Shown here: positions 1 to 14,014 of the stretch, piece after piece
Layout of the letters: each line of letters opens with the position of its first letter
How positions within the stretch are numbered: position 1 is the first letter of the stretch
Assembly: GCA_040954595.2 (NCBI GenBank)
Contig: CM082581.2
Coordinates: 2,170,001 to 2,234,000, forward strand
Source: Balanoglossus misakiensis
Taxonomy: Eukaryota > Hemichordata
Length of the DNA stretch: 64,000 nt
Reading direction: 5' to 3'
Notes under the pieces: model-generated
The model's database searches: none
What the model was told of the DNA's origin: nothing
The model's input: only the letters and a program-made list of their open reading frames with translations
Program-made: the position numbers and the translations under genes

Positions 1-1839
1 ATGCACATATTTAATAAGGTCAACATTGGTCCAGTGGATTCCAAATGTAACAAAAATACCTAAGTCCCATACTTGTCCATATACATCAAAAACCAAACCT
101 CTAGTGCTACTAGTCTTGCCGCAATAAGATATTCAGAAAAGAATACAGGTGCCAAATGTAGAACGAAGTTCAATGCCAAAATATGTCCTGGCAGCAGTAA
201 TGTGACAAAAATCATCACTGTTGTGCTTTTCAACAAGAGGCACATCCACGAATAATTAAGTTCTGAAAAAAACTAGATCAAAATACATGCGAAAATTGCC
301 AAAAAAAATGCAATGTATTCTGGTCATATGAAGACTCGTATCTATAAAAAGAATTGGTGTGCAATCAATGAGTAACCCAGAAAAAGGAAATTTTAGTTTT
401 TAATCAGAATTCATAAAATCCAATTTGGCTTCAATAAGCTTTAATTAAGTTCTGAAAGATCTGGATCAAAGAACAAATGAAAGTTGCCAAAAATTTGTAT
501 TATTAGGTGTTGAAAAAGGTTGGATCAAAGGACATGTGAAAGTTGCCAAAAAATTGTAACATATTCTAGTCGTATGGTGACTCATATCCATTAAAGGAAT
601 TTGTATGCAATCAATGCATAGGCTAAAAATAGGAAAATTTAGTTCTTAATCGGAGTTTAGAAAATCTAATTTGGCTCCAATGAGATTTAACCAATCAAAA
701 TTCACTTGAAAACTTGATTAGATAAAAAAATGACAATTATAATGAGATTTTCAAAAATCCAATAAGGCATCAAAAGTCACATGACCACTAATGATATTAT
801 TGTCAAACTTTGAACCGGACAGTCAATTAGTAATTGATTTGCCCTGCAGTTTTGAAAAAATATGTCAACTTGTAGAAATTATCAGAAAATCCAATATGGC
901 CGTCATGAAGAAGACAATTAAACTTACAAGCAGCATTGCAGGGGCTAAACTGGTTAGCATGGTTTCAAAAGAAAGCAAAGGCTGTATCTGTTGTGGATGC
1001 CAAGAAATGGTAAAGTACTTCATTAGGTGTTCCAGTCCTCTAAATTTGAAACATGCATCTGCTGTGCATGCCAGGTTATGGGAACGTAGATCAAAGGTCA
1101 TTGCCAAAATTATCAAAAAATAAGGTTATGTTCCGGCAGCAGCAGTACTCATGTAAACAAAATCATGACTGTTTTCCTTTTTAACAAGAATCGTATCCAC
1201 ATACAATTAAGTTCAGAATACACTGGATCAAAGGACATGTGTAGTTGTCAAAATTTTGTATAATCAAGTTCTGAGAAAACTGGATCAAAAACATGTATTC
1301 TGGTCATATGGCGACTCGTATCCATACAAAAGTTTTATCCAATAAGGTTGAACCAATCACAATTCACTTGAAAACTTAAGTAGAAAAAGATTTTTGACAT
1401 TTTTAATGAGATTTTTCAAAAATCCATAATAAATCCAAAGTCACATGACCACTAACATTATTATTGAAAAAATTGGAACCGCACAGTAAATTAGAACTTT
1501 ATTGGCCTTGTAATTTTTGAAAAGAGTCAACTTTTAAAGGTTATCAGAAAATCCAATATGGCTGCCATGACGAAGACAAAGCTAAAAGCAGCATTGGAGG
1601 GACGAATGTGGTTAGCATGGTTCCAACAGAAAGCAAAGGCTGTATCTGTAGCAGATGCCGAGAAATGGTAAAGTAAGCCAGAGGTCATGCAAAATTGTGC
1701 TAACAAAATTTGATATCAAACTGATCAGTGTCCAACAAAATCCAGACTTCTAAGCTATATTGGTTAACTTGAAATTGCTTATGTACATAATTATTGTGTT
1801 AACGTTTAATACTTCATTAGGTATTCCAGTCCTAAAAAT

Positions 1840-4800
1840 TTGAAGGCTGTATCTGCTGTACATTCCAAGGCATGGGATAGTAGATCAAAGGTCATTGCCA
1901 AAGTTATCAAAAGATTTGGGTTATGTCCTGGCAGCAGTAGTACTCATGTGAACAAAATCATGACTGTTGTGCTTTTTAACAAGAGGCATATCCACATAAA
2001 ATTAAGTAGTGAACAAAAATGGATTAGAGAATGTGTGAAAGTTGCCAAAAAATGTAACGTATTCTAGTCATATGGTGACTCATATCCATAAAAAATAGTT
2101 GTGTGCTATCAATTAGTAGGCAAGAAATAGGAAAATGTATTTGTTAATCGGATTTTAGAAAATTCAATTTGGCTCCAATAAGGTTAAACCAATCACAATT
2201 CACTTGAGAACATGATTAGGAAAAATAAATGAGATTTTTTAATGAGATTTTCAAAAATCCAATAAGGCATCCAAAGTCACATGACCACTAATGATATTAT
2301 TGTCAAACTTTGTGAACAGTAAATTAGAACTTGATTCGCCCTGCAGTTTTGAAGAAAGTCAATTTTTATAGATTATCAGAATATCCTATATGGCAACCAT
2401 GAAGGAGACAATTAAAGCAACATGCAGCATTGCAGGGGCCAAAGTGGTTAGCATGGTTCCAACACAAAGCAAAGGCTGTATCTGTTATGGATGCTGAGAA
2501 ATGGTTAAGTAAGTCAGAGGTCATGCAAAATTGTGCTAACAAAATTTGATATCACACTGATCCGTATCCAACAAAAAGCCAGACTTCTAACTCTATTGGT
2601 TAATTTGAAAAAGCTTATGTACATAAATATTGTGTTAAAGTTTAAACTTCATTAGATGTTTAAGTCCTCCAAATTTGAAGAATGTATCTGCTGTGCATGC
2701 CAAGTTATGGGGAAGTACATCAAAGGTAATTGCCAAAATTATCAAAATATATTTGTTATGTCCTGGCAGCAGTAGTACTAATGTGAACAAAATCATGACT
2801 GTTGTGCTTTTAACAAGAAGCATATCCACATAAAATTTAGTTCTGGAATTACTGTATCAAAGGAGATGCGAGAGTCACCAGCAAATTGAAATATATTCTT
2901 GTCATATGGTGACTCATATCCATAAAAATTATTTGTGTGCTTTCAATGAGTAGGCTAGAAATAGGAAATTTTAGTTTTTAATCGGAGATCAGAAAATCCA
3001 ATATGGGTCCAATTAGTTTTAACCAATCACAATTTACTTGAAAACTTGATTAGAAATAGATTTTTGATTTGTTTTATGATATTTTTCAAAAATCCAATTA
3101 TGCATCCAAAGCCACATGACCACTACTGATACTATTATTGTCAAACATTGAACCGCACAGTAAATTAGAACTTGATTGGCCCTGTATTTTTTGAAAAAAA
3201 ATGTCAAGTTTTAAAGGTTATCCGAAAATCCAATATGGCCACCATGAAGAAGACAATTAATACTAAAAGCAGCATTGGAGGGACCAAAGCGGTTAGCATG
3301 GTTCGAACAGAAAGCAAAGGCTGTATCTGTTATGGATGCTGAGAAATGGTAAGTAAGCGAGAGGTCACGCAAATTTGGGCCAACAAATTTCGATATCAAA
3401 CTGAGCTGTGTCCAACAGAAAACAGACTTCTCAGCTCTATTGGTTAACTTGAAATTGCTTATGTACATAATTATTGTGTTAAAGTTTAATACTTCATTAG
3501 GTGTTTCAGTCCTCTAAATATTTTGTTTATTTCCTGGCAGCAGAAAGCAAAGGCTGCATCTGTTATAGATGCAAAACTCCTGTGAACAAAATCATGACTG
3601 GTGTGCTTTTTGACAAGAAGCATATCCACGCACAATTAAGTTCTGGAAAAAATGGATCAAAGGACATTCGAAAATTGCCCAAAAATTGTAATATAATCTG
3701 GTCATGTGGTGACTCATATCTATTAAAAGAATTTGGGTAGGCTAGAAATAGGATTTTTTTTAAATCGTGTGTTTAGAAAATCCGATTTGGCTTTAATTAG
3801 GATAAACCAATCACAATTCACTTGAAAACGTGATTAGGAAAAGATTTGTGAAATTTTTCATGAGATTTTTCAAAAATCCAATATGGCAACCAAAGTGACA
3901 TGACCACTAATGATATTATTGTCAAACATTAAACCGCACAGTAAATTAGAACTTGATTTGCCTTGTAGTTGTTGAAAAGATGTAAATTTTTAAGTGTTAT
4001 CATAATATCCAATATGGCCACCATTAAGAAGAAATGGGATGGGCCCAAGCAGTTAGCATGGTTCCAACAGAAAGCAAAGGATGTTTTGTTAAAAAAATCA
4101 TATGAAAACTCATGTGTTCGAAAGAGCATACAGTGTGGTTTAACCGTGAGCGTCATTGGGCAAAATTTCTTTTTGGATTTTGGCGCTATATAAACTTTTT
4201 TGCTTGATTGATTTGATTTGATTTTGTTGTGGATGCAAAGAAATGGTAAAGTAAGCCAGAGGTCACGCAAAATTGTGACACAAATTTTTGATCTTAAACT
4301 GATCAGTGTCAAACAAAAAACCAGATTTCTAAGCTCTATTGGTTAACTTGAAATAGATTATGTACAAAATTATTGTGTAAAAGTTTAATACTTTATTGGG
4401 TGTTGCAGTCCACCAAATTTGAAGGCTGTATCTGCTGTACATGCCAAGGCATGGGATAGTAGATCAAAGGTCATTGCCAAAATTATCAAAAGATTTGGGT
4501 TATGTCCTGGCAGCAGTAGTACTCATGTGAACAAAATCATGACTGTTGTGCTTTTTAACAAGAGGCATATCCACATAAAATAAGTTCTGGAATTACTGGA
4601 TCAAAGAACATGTGGAAGTAGTCTAATAATTATGATATATTCTGGTCCTATGGTGACTCGTATCCATAAAAAGAATTTGTGTGGTTTCAATGAGCACGCT
4701 AGAAATAGGAAATTTTAGTCTTTTATCGGAGATCAGAAAATCCAATTTGGCTCCAATAAGGTTTACCCAATCACATTTTACTTGAAAACTTGATTAGAAA

Positions 4801-5250
4801 TAAATGTTTTGAAATTTTTTTATTCTATTTTTCAAAAATCCAAAGCCACATGACCACTAACGATATTATTGTCAAACATTGAACCACACAGTCAATTTGA
4901 ACTTGATTGGCCCTGTAGTTTTTGAAAAAAATGTCACCTTTTAAAGGTTAACCGAAAATCCAATATGGCCACCATGAGCAAGACAATTACAACTAAAAGC
5001 AGCATTGGAGGGACCAAAGTGGTTAGCTTTCATCCAACAGAAAGCAAAGGCTGTATCTGTTATTGATGCTGAGAAATTGTAAGTAAGCCAGAGGTCACGC
5101 AAATTTGGGCCAACAAATTTTGATATCAAACTGAGGTGTGTCCAACAGAAAACAGACTTCTAAGCTCTATTGGTTAACTTGAAATAGCTTATGTACATAG
5201 TTATTGTGTTAAAGTTTAATTCTTCATAAGGTGTTCCAGTCCACCAAATT
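1840..5250. repeat. Higher-order repeat unit, copy A (3,411 bp)
   Basis: This segment of four monomers recurs at an exact offset of 3,411 bp as copy B. Corresponding landmarks match pair by pair: 2635/6046, 3211/6622, 3501/6912, 3929/7340 and 4941/8352. Only scattered single-base differences are visible, for example near 2666/6077, 2757/6168 and 4013/7424, plus a small patch near 5028/8439. The monomers inside the unit are much less alike than the two units are. That is the usual signature of a higher-order satellite repeat or a recent tandem duplication. Confidence 0.85.
4091..4221 (+). mobile_element. Short SINE/LINE-tail insertion inside one monomer
   Basis: Compared with the uninterrupted monomer near 12250, a 131-bp segment is inserted here between two copies of TTTTGTT (4084-4090 and 4222-4228), which look like a target-site duplication. 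The insert ends with TTTTGGCGCTATATAAAC followed by GATTGATTTGATTTGA. I associate that kind of 3' end with SINEs and LINE tails of marine invertebrates. It is probably a 5'-truncated retroposon copy. The family name is not determinable by eye. Confidence 0.7.
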
Positions 5251-8200
5251 TGAAGGCTGTATCTGCTGTACATGCCAAGGCATGGGATAGTAGATCAAAG
5301 GTCATTGCCAAAATTATCTAAAAGATTTGGGTTATGTCCTGGCAGCAGTAGTACTCATGTGAACAAAATCATGACTGTTGTGCTTTTTAACAAGAGGCAT
5401 ATCCACATAAAATTAAGTAGTGAACAAAAATGGATTAGAGAATGTGTGAAAGTTGCCAAAAAATGTAACGTATTCTAGTCATATGGTGACTCGTATCCAT
5501 AAAAAATAGTTGTGTGCTATCAATTAGTAGGCAAGAAATAGGAAAATGTATTTGTTAATCGGATTTTAGAAAATTCAATTTGGCTCCAATAAGGTTAAAC
5601 CAATCACAATTCACTTGAGAACATGATTAGGAAAAATAAATGAGATTTTTTAATGAGATTTTCAAAAATCCAATAAGGCATCCAAAGTCACATGACCACT
5701 AATGATATTATTGTCAAACTTTGTGAACAGTAAATTAGAACTTGATTCGCCCTGCAGTTTTGAAGAAAGTCAACTTTTATAGATTATCAGAATATCCTAT
5801 ATGGCAACCATGAAGGAGACAATTAAAGCAACATGCAGCATTGCAGGGGCCAAAGTGGTTAGCATGGTTCCAACACAAAGCAAAGGCTGTATCTGTTATG
5901 GATGCTGAGAAATGGTTAAGTAAGTCAGAGGTCATGCAAAATTGTGCTAACAAAATTTGATATCACACTGATCCGTATCCAACAAAAAGCCAGACTTCTA
6001 ACTCTATTGGTTAATTTGAAAAAGCTTATGTACATAAATATTGTGTTAAAGTTTAAACTTCATTAGGTGTTTAAGTCCTCCAAATTTGAAGAATGTATCT
6101 GCTGTGCATGCCAAGTTATGGGGAAGTACATCAAAGGTAATTGCCAAAATTATCAAAATATATTTGTTTTGTCCTGGCAGCAGTAGTACTAATGTGAACA
6201 AAATCATGACTGTTGTGCTTTTAACAAGAGGCATATCCACATAAAATTTAGTTCTGGAATTACTGTATCAAAGGAGATGCGAGAGTCACCAGCAAATTGA
6301 AATATATTCTTGTCATATGGTGACTCGTATCCATAAAAATTATTTGTGTGCTTTCAATGAGTAGGCTAGAAATAGGAAATTTTAGTTTTTAATCGGAGAT
6401 CAGAAAATCCAATATGGGTCCAATTAGTTTTAACCAATCACAATTTACTTGAAAACTTGATTAGAAATAGATTTTTGATTTGTTTTATGATATTTTTCAA
6501 AAATCCAATTATGCATCCAAAGCCACATGACCACTACTGATACTATTATTGTCAAACATTGAACCGCACAGTAAATTAGAACTTGATGGGCCCTGTATTT
6601 TTTGAAAAAAAATGTCAAGTTTTAAAGGTTATCCGAAAATCCAATATGGCCACCATGAAGAAGACAATTAATACTAAAAGCAGCATTGGAGGGACCAAAG
6701 CGGTTAGCATGGTTCGAACAGAAAGCAAAGGCTGTATCTGTTATGGATGCTGAGAAATGGTAAGTAAGCGAGAGGTCACGCAAATTTGGGCCAACAAATT
6801 TCGATATCAAACTGAGCTGTGTCCAACAGAAAACAGACTTCTCAGCTCTATTGGTTAACTTGAAATTGCTTATGTACATAATTATTGTGTTAAAGTTTAA
6901 TACTTCATTAGGTGTTTCAGTCCTCTAAATATTTTGTTTATTTCCTGGCAGCAGAAAGCAAAGGCTGCATCTGTTATAGATGCAAAACTCCTGTGAACAA
7001 AATCATGACTGGTGTGCTTTTTGACAAGAAGCATATCCACGCACAATTAAGTTCTGGAAAAAATGGATCAAAGGACATTCGAAAATTGCCCAAAAATTGT
7101 AATATAATCTGGTCATGTGGTGACTCATATCTATTAAAAGAATTTGGGTAGGCTAGAAATAGGATTTTTTTTAAATCGTGTGTTTAGAAAATCCGATTTG
7201 GCTTTAATTAGGATAAACCAATCACAATTCACTTGAAAACGTGATTAGGAAAAGATTTGTGAAATTTTTCATGAGATTTTTCAAAAATCCAATATGGCAA
7301 CCAAAGTGACATGACCACTAATGATATTATTGTCAAACATTAAACCGCACAGTAAATTAGAACTTGATTTGCCTTGTAGTTGTTGAAAAGATGTAAATTT
7401 TTAAGTGTTATCATAATATCCAATATGGCCGCCATTAAGAAGAAATGGGATGGGCCCAAGCAGTTAGCATGGTTCCAACAGAAAGCAAAGGATGTTTTGT
7501 TAAAAAAATCATATGAAAACTCATGTGTTCGAAAGAGCATACAGTGTGGTTTAACCGTGAGCGTCATTGGGCAAAATTTCTTTTTGGATTTTGGCGCTAT
7601 ATAAACTTTTTTGCTTGATTGATTTGATTTGATTTTGTTGTGGATGCAAAGAAATGGTAAAGTAAGCCAGAGGTCACGCAAAATTGTGACACAAATTTTT
7701 GATCTTAAACTGATCAGTGTCAAACAAAAAACCAGATTTCTAAGCTCTATTGGTTAACTTGAAATAGATTATGTACAAAATTATTGTGTAAAAGTTTAAT
7801 ACTTTATTGGGTGTTGCAGTCCACCAAATTTGAAGGCTGTATCTGCTGTACATGCCAAGGCATGGGATAGTAGATCAAAGGTCATTGCCAAAATTATCAA
7901 AAGATTTGGGTTATGTCCTGGCAGCAGTAGTACTCATGTGAACAAAATCATGACTGTTGTGCTTTTTAACAAGAGGCATATCCACATAAAATAAGTTCTG
8001 GAATTACTGGATCAAAGAACATGTGGAAGTAGTCTAATAATTATGATATATTCTGGTCCTATGGTGACTCGTATCCATAAAAAGAATTTGTGTGGTTTCA
8101 ATGAGCACGCTAGAAATAGGAAATTTTAGTCTTTTATCGGAGATCAGAAAATCCAATTTGGCTCCAATAAGGTTTACCCAATCACATTTTACTTGAAAAC

Positions 8201-8661
8201 TTGATTAGAAATAAATGTTTTGAAACTTTTTTATTCTATTTTTCAAAAATCCAAAGCCACATGACCACTAACGATATTATTGTCAAACATTGAACCACAC
8301 AGTCAATTTGAACTTGATTGGCCCTGTAGTTTTTGAAAAAAATGTCACCTTTTAAAGGTTAACCGAAAATCCAATATGGCCGCCATGAACAAGACAATTA
8401 CAACTAAAAGCAGCATTGGAGGGACCAAAGTGGTTAGCATGGTTCCAACAGAAAGCAAAGGCTGTATCTGTTATTGATGCTGAGAAATTGTAAGTAAGCC
8501 AGAGGTCACGCAAATTTGGGCCAACAAATTTTGATATCAAACTGAGCTGTGTCCAACAGAAAACAGACTTCTAAGCTCTATTGGTTAACTTGAAATAGCT
8601 TATGTACATAATTATTGTGTTAAAGTTTAATTCTTCATAAGGTGTTCCAGTCCACCAAATT
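5251..8661. repeat. Higher-order repeat unit, copy B (3,411 bp)
   Basis: Second copy of the four-monomer unit, directly adjacent to copy A. A further partial copy continues to about 8825, then the match is lost. This suggests unequal exchange that ended part-way into a third unit. The distinctive sequence TTATCTAAAAG near 5315 returns at 8726, supporting the same 3,411-bp step beyond the formal end. Confidence 0.85.
7502..7632 (+). mobile_element. Same SINE/LINE-tail insertion in higher-order copy B
   Basis: Counterpart of the insertion at 4091-4221, at the same 3,411-bp offset and with the same TTTTGTT flanks (7495-7501 and 7633-7639). Its presence in both units shows that the insertion came before the duplication. 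Confidence 0.7.
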
Positions 8662-9370
8662 TGAAGGCTGTATCTGCTGTACATGCCAAGGCATGGGATA
8701 GTAGATCAAAGGTCATTGCCAAAATTATCTAAAAGATTTGGGTTATGTCCTGGCAGCAGTAGTACTCATGTGAACAAAATCATGACAGATGTGCTTTTTA
8801 ACAAGAGGCATATCCACATAAAATAAGTTCTGGAATTACTGGATCAAAGGACATGCGAGAGTCGCAAACAAGTTGTTCAATCAAGTTTTGTAAAAATTTG
8901 ATCAAAGAACATCTGAAAGTAGTCTAATAATTTTGATATATTCTGGTCCTATGGTGACTCATATCCATAAAAAGAATTTGTATGGTTTCAAGGAGCACGC
9001 TAGAAATAGGAAATTTTAGACTTTTATCGGAGATCAGAAAATCCAATTTGGCTCCAATAAGGTTTACCCAATCACAATTTACTTGAAAACTTGATTAGAA
9101 ATAGATTTTTTGAATTTTTTTTATGATATTTTTCAAAAATCCAAAGCCACATGACCACTAATGATATTATTGTCAAACATTGAACCGCACAGTCAATAAG
9201 AACACCAAATTTGAAGGCTGTATCTGCTGTACATGCCAAGGCATGGGATAGTAGATCAAAGGTCATTGCCAAAATTATCAAAAGATTTGGGTTATGTCCT
9301 GGCAGCAGTAGTACTCATGTGAACAAAATCATGACTGTTGGGCTTTTTAACAAGATGCATATCTATGTAT

Positions 9371-9927
9371 AATTTACTTCTTATAAAATAATGTAAAGGA
9401 CACTGTGGTGCCCTTTGGGGATTACTCAGAAATTAGGTATTCACCAGAATTAAATTCAGGGGCGACATTGGCAAGCATATATGGCATTAATATTTAAATA
9501 CTATGGAAACATAAAAAAATTAACTATGCCAAATAAAGTGTTATGTGTCACAGCAATCTTACAAGCTACACTAAAAAACAACAACTGATTTTTGTCCAAA
9601 AACTGTCTGTAAAAATACATGCGAGTATGACAAATTAATTAGTCCAATCAGACAGAGGCATTCACTGACCTACCACCAGTTTATAATAAAATAGCTGGTG
9701 GTCCCTGTAACAGCAGGACCATTAAAATTATATAAGGAAGATCAGTTAAAAATTTTCTCCAAGATTGCCGTTTATTTTTCTGATAAAAATGTTTATACAT
9801 CTTAGTAAGTTATAACAAAGAAAATTATCAAAATCGGTTCACCGGATTTCAGCGTACAAACGCATCAAATAATACTGAGATTCTCAAGTATCTTCACCAT
9901 TTTTCAAAGAATTTTACCAAATTATAT
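9371..9927. other. Non-coding spacer between satellite block and 1.3-kb unit
   Basis: AT-rich sequence with no supported open frame or recognised repeat. It separates the 850-bp satellite from the first 1.3-kb unit. Confidence 0.5.
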
Positions 9928-11275
9928 AAAAATGTAAGATTCACAGAAGATTACTTCTTTCAGTTTTACAGGAGATCATCTAAACTTGTAAAAAAAATCT
10001 CTCTATTTTTTGCATGGCACCATGGTAAAATATGAAAATTTGCAATGTTTGATGTTCCGTGTCTAAATCATGTTTGATCTAATTTTCACGAAATTTTCAG
10101 ATTATATTACAATATATGTGCAGATACAGATAGTGACTTATGTTTTTGATATCTGGATTATAATTTACATTCACAGGCGCTCAAATATGGTAAACCTAGC
10201 ATTTTACCATTGCAAATGGGCGGCCATATTGGGTTGACATTTCATTAGATGGCAATATTTTTTTATACACTGCAATTTGCTGAAAATCAGTTCAATCACT
10301 GTAGTAAGTGGAAATATTTAAAGTCTTGTGTATTTTAGCAATCATAAAGCTGATATTACTATCAAAAAAATGTTATACAGTTGCTTCTGGACAGCAAAAA
10401 TTGCCATCATTCAAGTCAAAGTCTCAGATCGGCCCTTTTGCTTGCCTGTGTCGAGCAGATATCAAAAGTGGAGAAAGTTGGATAGTTTAATTTCTACATG
10501 TTACCTGTACTATCCTTGTAGACTATTAACATTAACAAGAATTTCATATTAACTTCTGGTATGATATGCATGGAAAGACTGGCTGGCTATAAATCATAAA
10601 AATGGACGCCGTTGCACCATACAGTTTTACTGCATACACACGTATTTTAAGCAAACTGTGCCTTTCATGTATTCCACTTTTCTCCCTTCCTTGCTGGCTT
10701 TCTCTGTTTTTTTTCTGACTGTGTCTTTATAAAATTACTATTTTTTTTTATTTTTTTTTTTTTTTTGGGGGGGGGGGAATTCAATTTCTGGCTCAAAAAA
10801 TTGTACTAGAGCTGGTAAGGTTTCCTGAAAATTAATCCCTGTATCTTTAACGCAGGTGTGCAAGTTCATATAAAGTTCATTGGTTAAAGGAATATTATGA
10901 GCTGATAAATTTACTAAGCTCTTCTTTCCAGTTAGAAGCTCTGCTATATTAACAACTACTCTCAATGCTACTTCAATAATGTTGCCTGTGCAAATTGACA
11001 ATCAAAATATCCATTAGTTAGACAACATATTTGGTTGGGTAATTACAGAATAATAACTATAATTCCATGCATACTCTACCTAAACTCAAATTAGAATATA
11101 TAACTAAAATTATAGTTATACACAGGTCTATAAAATGCTAAGAAAATGTAAAATCTAGGAAAGAACACCCATGGGCATTCAGCTCTTAGCAGATAACATC
11201 AGTCACTTTGAAGACATGTCACTTCCCAGACTTTACTAAAAATACTTCCAACTCTGACGTTAAACACATCTCCAA
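9928..11275. repeat. 1.3-kb repeat unit, copy 1
   Basis: Begins near AAGATTCACAGAAG and ends just before the satellite core AATCCAATATGGCAACC. Two further copies lie at 13,837 and 15,681. The order inside is constant: a CATGGCACCATGG stretch, GGCGGCCATATTGGG, a CTTGCCTGTGTCGAG stretch, then a minus-strand open frame (listed separately). This copy has a T/A run followed by a run of G at about 10,741-10,779. Confidence 0.8.
10785..10985 (-). pseudogene. Candidate captured exon in repeat unit copy 1
   Basis: On the minus strand a good 3' splice site (TTTGCACAG) is followed at 10,985 by an open frame of about 65 codons. It reads NIIEVALRVV, then an alcohol- and Leu-rich stretch with LSAHNIPLTNELY, and ends FEPEIEF before a low-complexity run. 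The same frame is kept in two other copies of the repeat with mostly conservative changes. That is more than I expect from random satellite DNA. It may be an exon of a cellular gene or of a parent transposon carried in the repeat. I do not recognise the protein. A continuous promoter and other exons are not seen. Confidence 0.4.
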
Positions 11276-13836
11276 AAAATCCAATATGGCAACCATGAAG
11301 AAGACAATTAAAGCAACATGCTGCATTGGAGGGACCAAAGTGGTAAGCATGGTTCCAAAAGAAAGCAAAGGCTGTTTCTGTTGTGGATGCCAAGAAATGG
11401 TAAAGTAAGCCAGAGGTCATGCAAAATTGTGCTAACAAAATTTGATATCAAACTGATCAGTGTCCAACAAAAAACCAGACTTCTAAGCTCTATTGGTTAA
11501 CTCTAAATAGCTTATGTACATAATTATTGTGTTAAAGTTTAATACTTCATTAGGTGTTCCAGTCCACCAAATTTGAAGGCTGTATCTGCTGTACATTCCA
11601 AGGCATGGGATAGTAGATCAAAGGTCATTGCCAAAATTATCAAAAGATTTGGGTTTTGTCCTGGCAGCAGTAGTACTCGTGTGAACAAAATCATGACTGC
11701 TGTGCTTTTTAACAAGAGGCATATCCACATAAAAGAAGTTCTGGAATAACTGGATCAAAGGACAAGCGAGAGTCGCAAATAAATTGTTTAAATCAAGTTC
11801 TGTAAAAACTTGATCAAAGAACATGTGAAAGTAGTCTAATAATTGTGATATATTCAGGTCATATGGTGACTCATATCCATAAAAAGAATTTGTGTGGTTT
11901 CAATGAGCAGGCTAGAAATAGGAAATATTAGTCTTTTATCGGAGATCAGAAAATCCAATTTGGCTCAATAAGGTTTACCCAATCACAATTTACTTGAAAA
12001 CTTGATTAGAAAAAGATTTGTGAAATTTTTCATGAGATTTTTCAAAAATCCAATATGGCAACCAAAGTGACATGACCACTAATGATATTGTTGTCAAACA
12101 TTGAACCGCACAGTAAATTAGAACTTGATTTGCCTTGTAGTTGTTGAAAAGATGTCAATTTTTAAGGGTTATCAGAATATCCAATATGGCCACCATTAAG
12201 AAGAAATAGGACAGGCCCAAGCGGTTAGCATGGTTCCAACAGAAAGCAAAGGCTGTTTTGTTGTGGATGCCAAGAAATGGTAAAGTAAGCCAGAGGTCAC
12301 GCAAAATTGTGACACAAATTTTTGATCTTAAACTGATCAGTGTCCAACAAAAACCAGACTTGTAAGCTCCATTTGTTTACTTGAAATAGCTTATGTACAA
12401 AATTATTGTGTTAAAGTTTAATACTTCATTAGTTGTTTCAGTCCTCCAAATTTGAAGACTGTATCTGCTGTGCATGCCAACTTATGGAAAAGTAGATCAA
12501 AGGTCATTGCCATAATTAGCAAAATATTTTGGTTATTTCCTGGCAGCAGCAGTACTCATGTGAACAAAATCATGACTGTTGTGCTTTTTAACAAGAGGCA
12601 TATCCACATAAAATAAGTTCTGGAATTACTGGATCAAAGGGCATATCCACATAAAATAATTTCTGGAATTACTGGATCAAAGGACATGCGAGAGTCGCAA
12701 ACAAATTGTTTATTCAAGTTTTATTATTGTCATTGAACCGCACAGTAAATTAGAACTTGATTTGCCTTGTAGTTGTTTTATAAGATGTCAATTTTTAAAG
12801 GTTATACGAAAATCCAATATGGCCGCCATGAAGAAGACAATTAAAACTAAAAGCAGCATTGGAGGGACCAAAGCGGTTAGCATGGTTCCAACAGAAAGCA
12901 AAGGCTTTATCTGTTATGGATGCTGAGAAATGGTAAGTAAGCCAGAGGTCACGCAAATTTTGGCCAACAAATTTTGATATCAAACTAAGCTGTGTCCAAC
13001 AGAAAACAGACTTCTAAGCTCTTTTGGTTCACTTGAAATAGCTTATGTACATAATTATTGTTTTAAAGTTTAATACTTCATTAGGTGTTCCAGCCAAAAA
13101 AATTTGAAGACTGTATTTGCTGTTTATTCCAAGTAATGGGATAGTAGATCAAAGGTCATTGCCAAAATTATCAAAAGATTTGGGTTATGTCCTGGCAGCA
13201 AAGGTCATTGCCAAAATTATCAAAAGATTTGGGTTATGTCCTGGCAGCAGTCGTACTCATGCGAACAAAATTATGACTGTTGTGCTTTTTAACAAGAGGC
13301 ATATCCACATAAAATAAGTTCTGGAATTACTTGATCAAAGGACATGCGAGAGTCGCAAACACATTGTTTAATCAAGTTCTGTAAAAACTTGATCAAAGAA
13401 CATGTGAAAGTAGTCTAATAATTGTGATATATTCTGGTCATATGGTGACTCATATCCATAAAAAGAATTTGTGTGGTTTCAATGAGCAGGCTAGAAATAG
13501 GAAATTTTAGTCTTTTATTGGAGATCAGAAAATCCAATTTGGCTTCAATAAGGTTTACCCAATCACAATTTACTTGAAAACTTGATTAGAAATAGATTTT
13601 TGAAATTTTTTAATGATATTTTTTCAAAAATCCAAAGCCACATGACCACTAATGATATTATTGTCAAACATTGAACTGCACAGTAAATTAGAACTTGATT
13701 GGCCCTGTAGTTTTTGAAAAAAATGTCAACTTTTAAAGGTTATCCGAAAATCCAATATGGCCGCCATGAAGAAGACAATTAAAACATTTACTAAAAGCAG
13801 CATTTGAGGGACCAAAGCGATTAACATGGTTCCAAC
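11276..13836. repeat. Second block of the 850-bp satellite
   Basis: The same monomer landmarks as in 1-9370 return near 11,285, 12,180, 12,820 and 13,750. The block is irregular: about 60 bp is repeated in tandem near 13,140-13,250, and a partial repeat with CATATCCACATAAAATAA occurs near 12,600-12,660. At 12,245 the monomer lacks the retroposon insert seen at 4091 and so gives the empty-site sequence. Confidence 0.75.
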
Positions 13837-14014
13837 ATAAAAATGCAAGATTCACAGAAGATTACTTCTTTCAGTTTTACAGGAGATCATCTAAACTTGT
13901 AAAAAAATCTCTCTATTTTTTGCATGGCACCATGGTAAGATATGAAAATTTGCAATGTTTGATGTTCCGTGTCTCAATCATGTTTTATCTAATTTTCACG
14001 AAATTTCCAGATTA

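Larger units (their letters stand above)
1..9370. repeat. Satellite-like tandem repeat block, monomer about 850 bp
   Basis: A recognisable core (AATCCAATATGGCC, then a run coding nothing, then AGCAAAGGCTGTATCTG) recurs near 900, 1555, 2390, 3230, 4010, 4965, 5800, 6640, 7425 and 8375. The spacing is 655 to 955 bp. Other shared landmarks are CATGACCACTAATGATATTATTGTC, given here only as the start and end words CATGACCACT and ATTATTGTC, and the phrase GTCCTGGCAGCAG. Short open frames recur in step with the monomer but carry no domain, and their frames differ between monomers, so I treat the block as non-coding. The last monomer fades out near 9370. Confidence 0.85.

Noticed and set aside
3929-7723. 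127-codon frames repeated at 3929-4312 and 7340-7723 as a gene family
   Set aside because: They lie in the satellite unit, are interrupted by the retroposon insert they include, and are not kept in other monomers.
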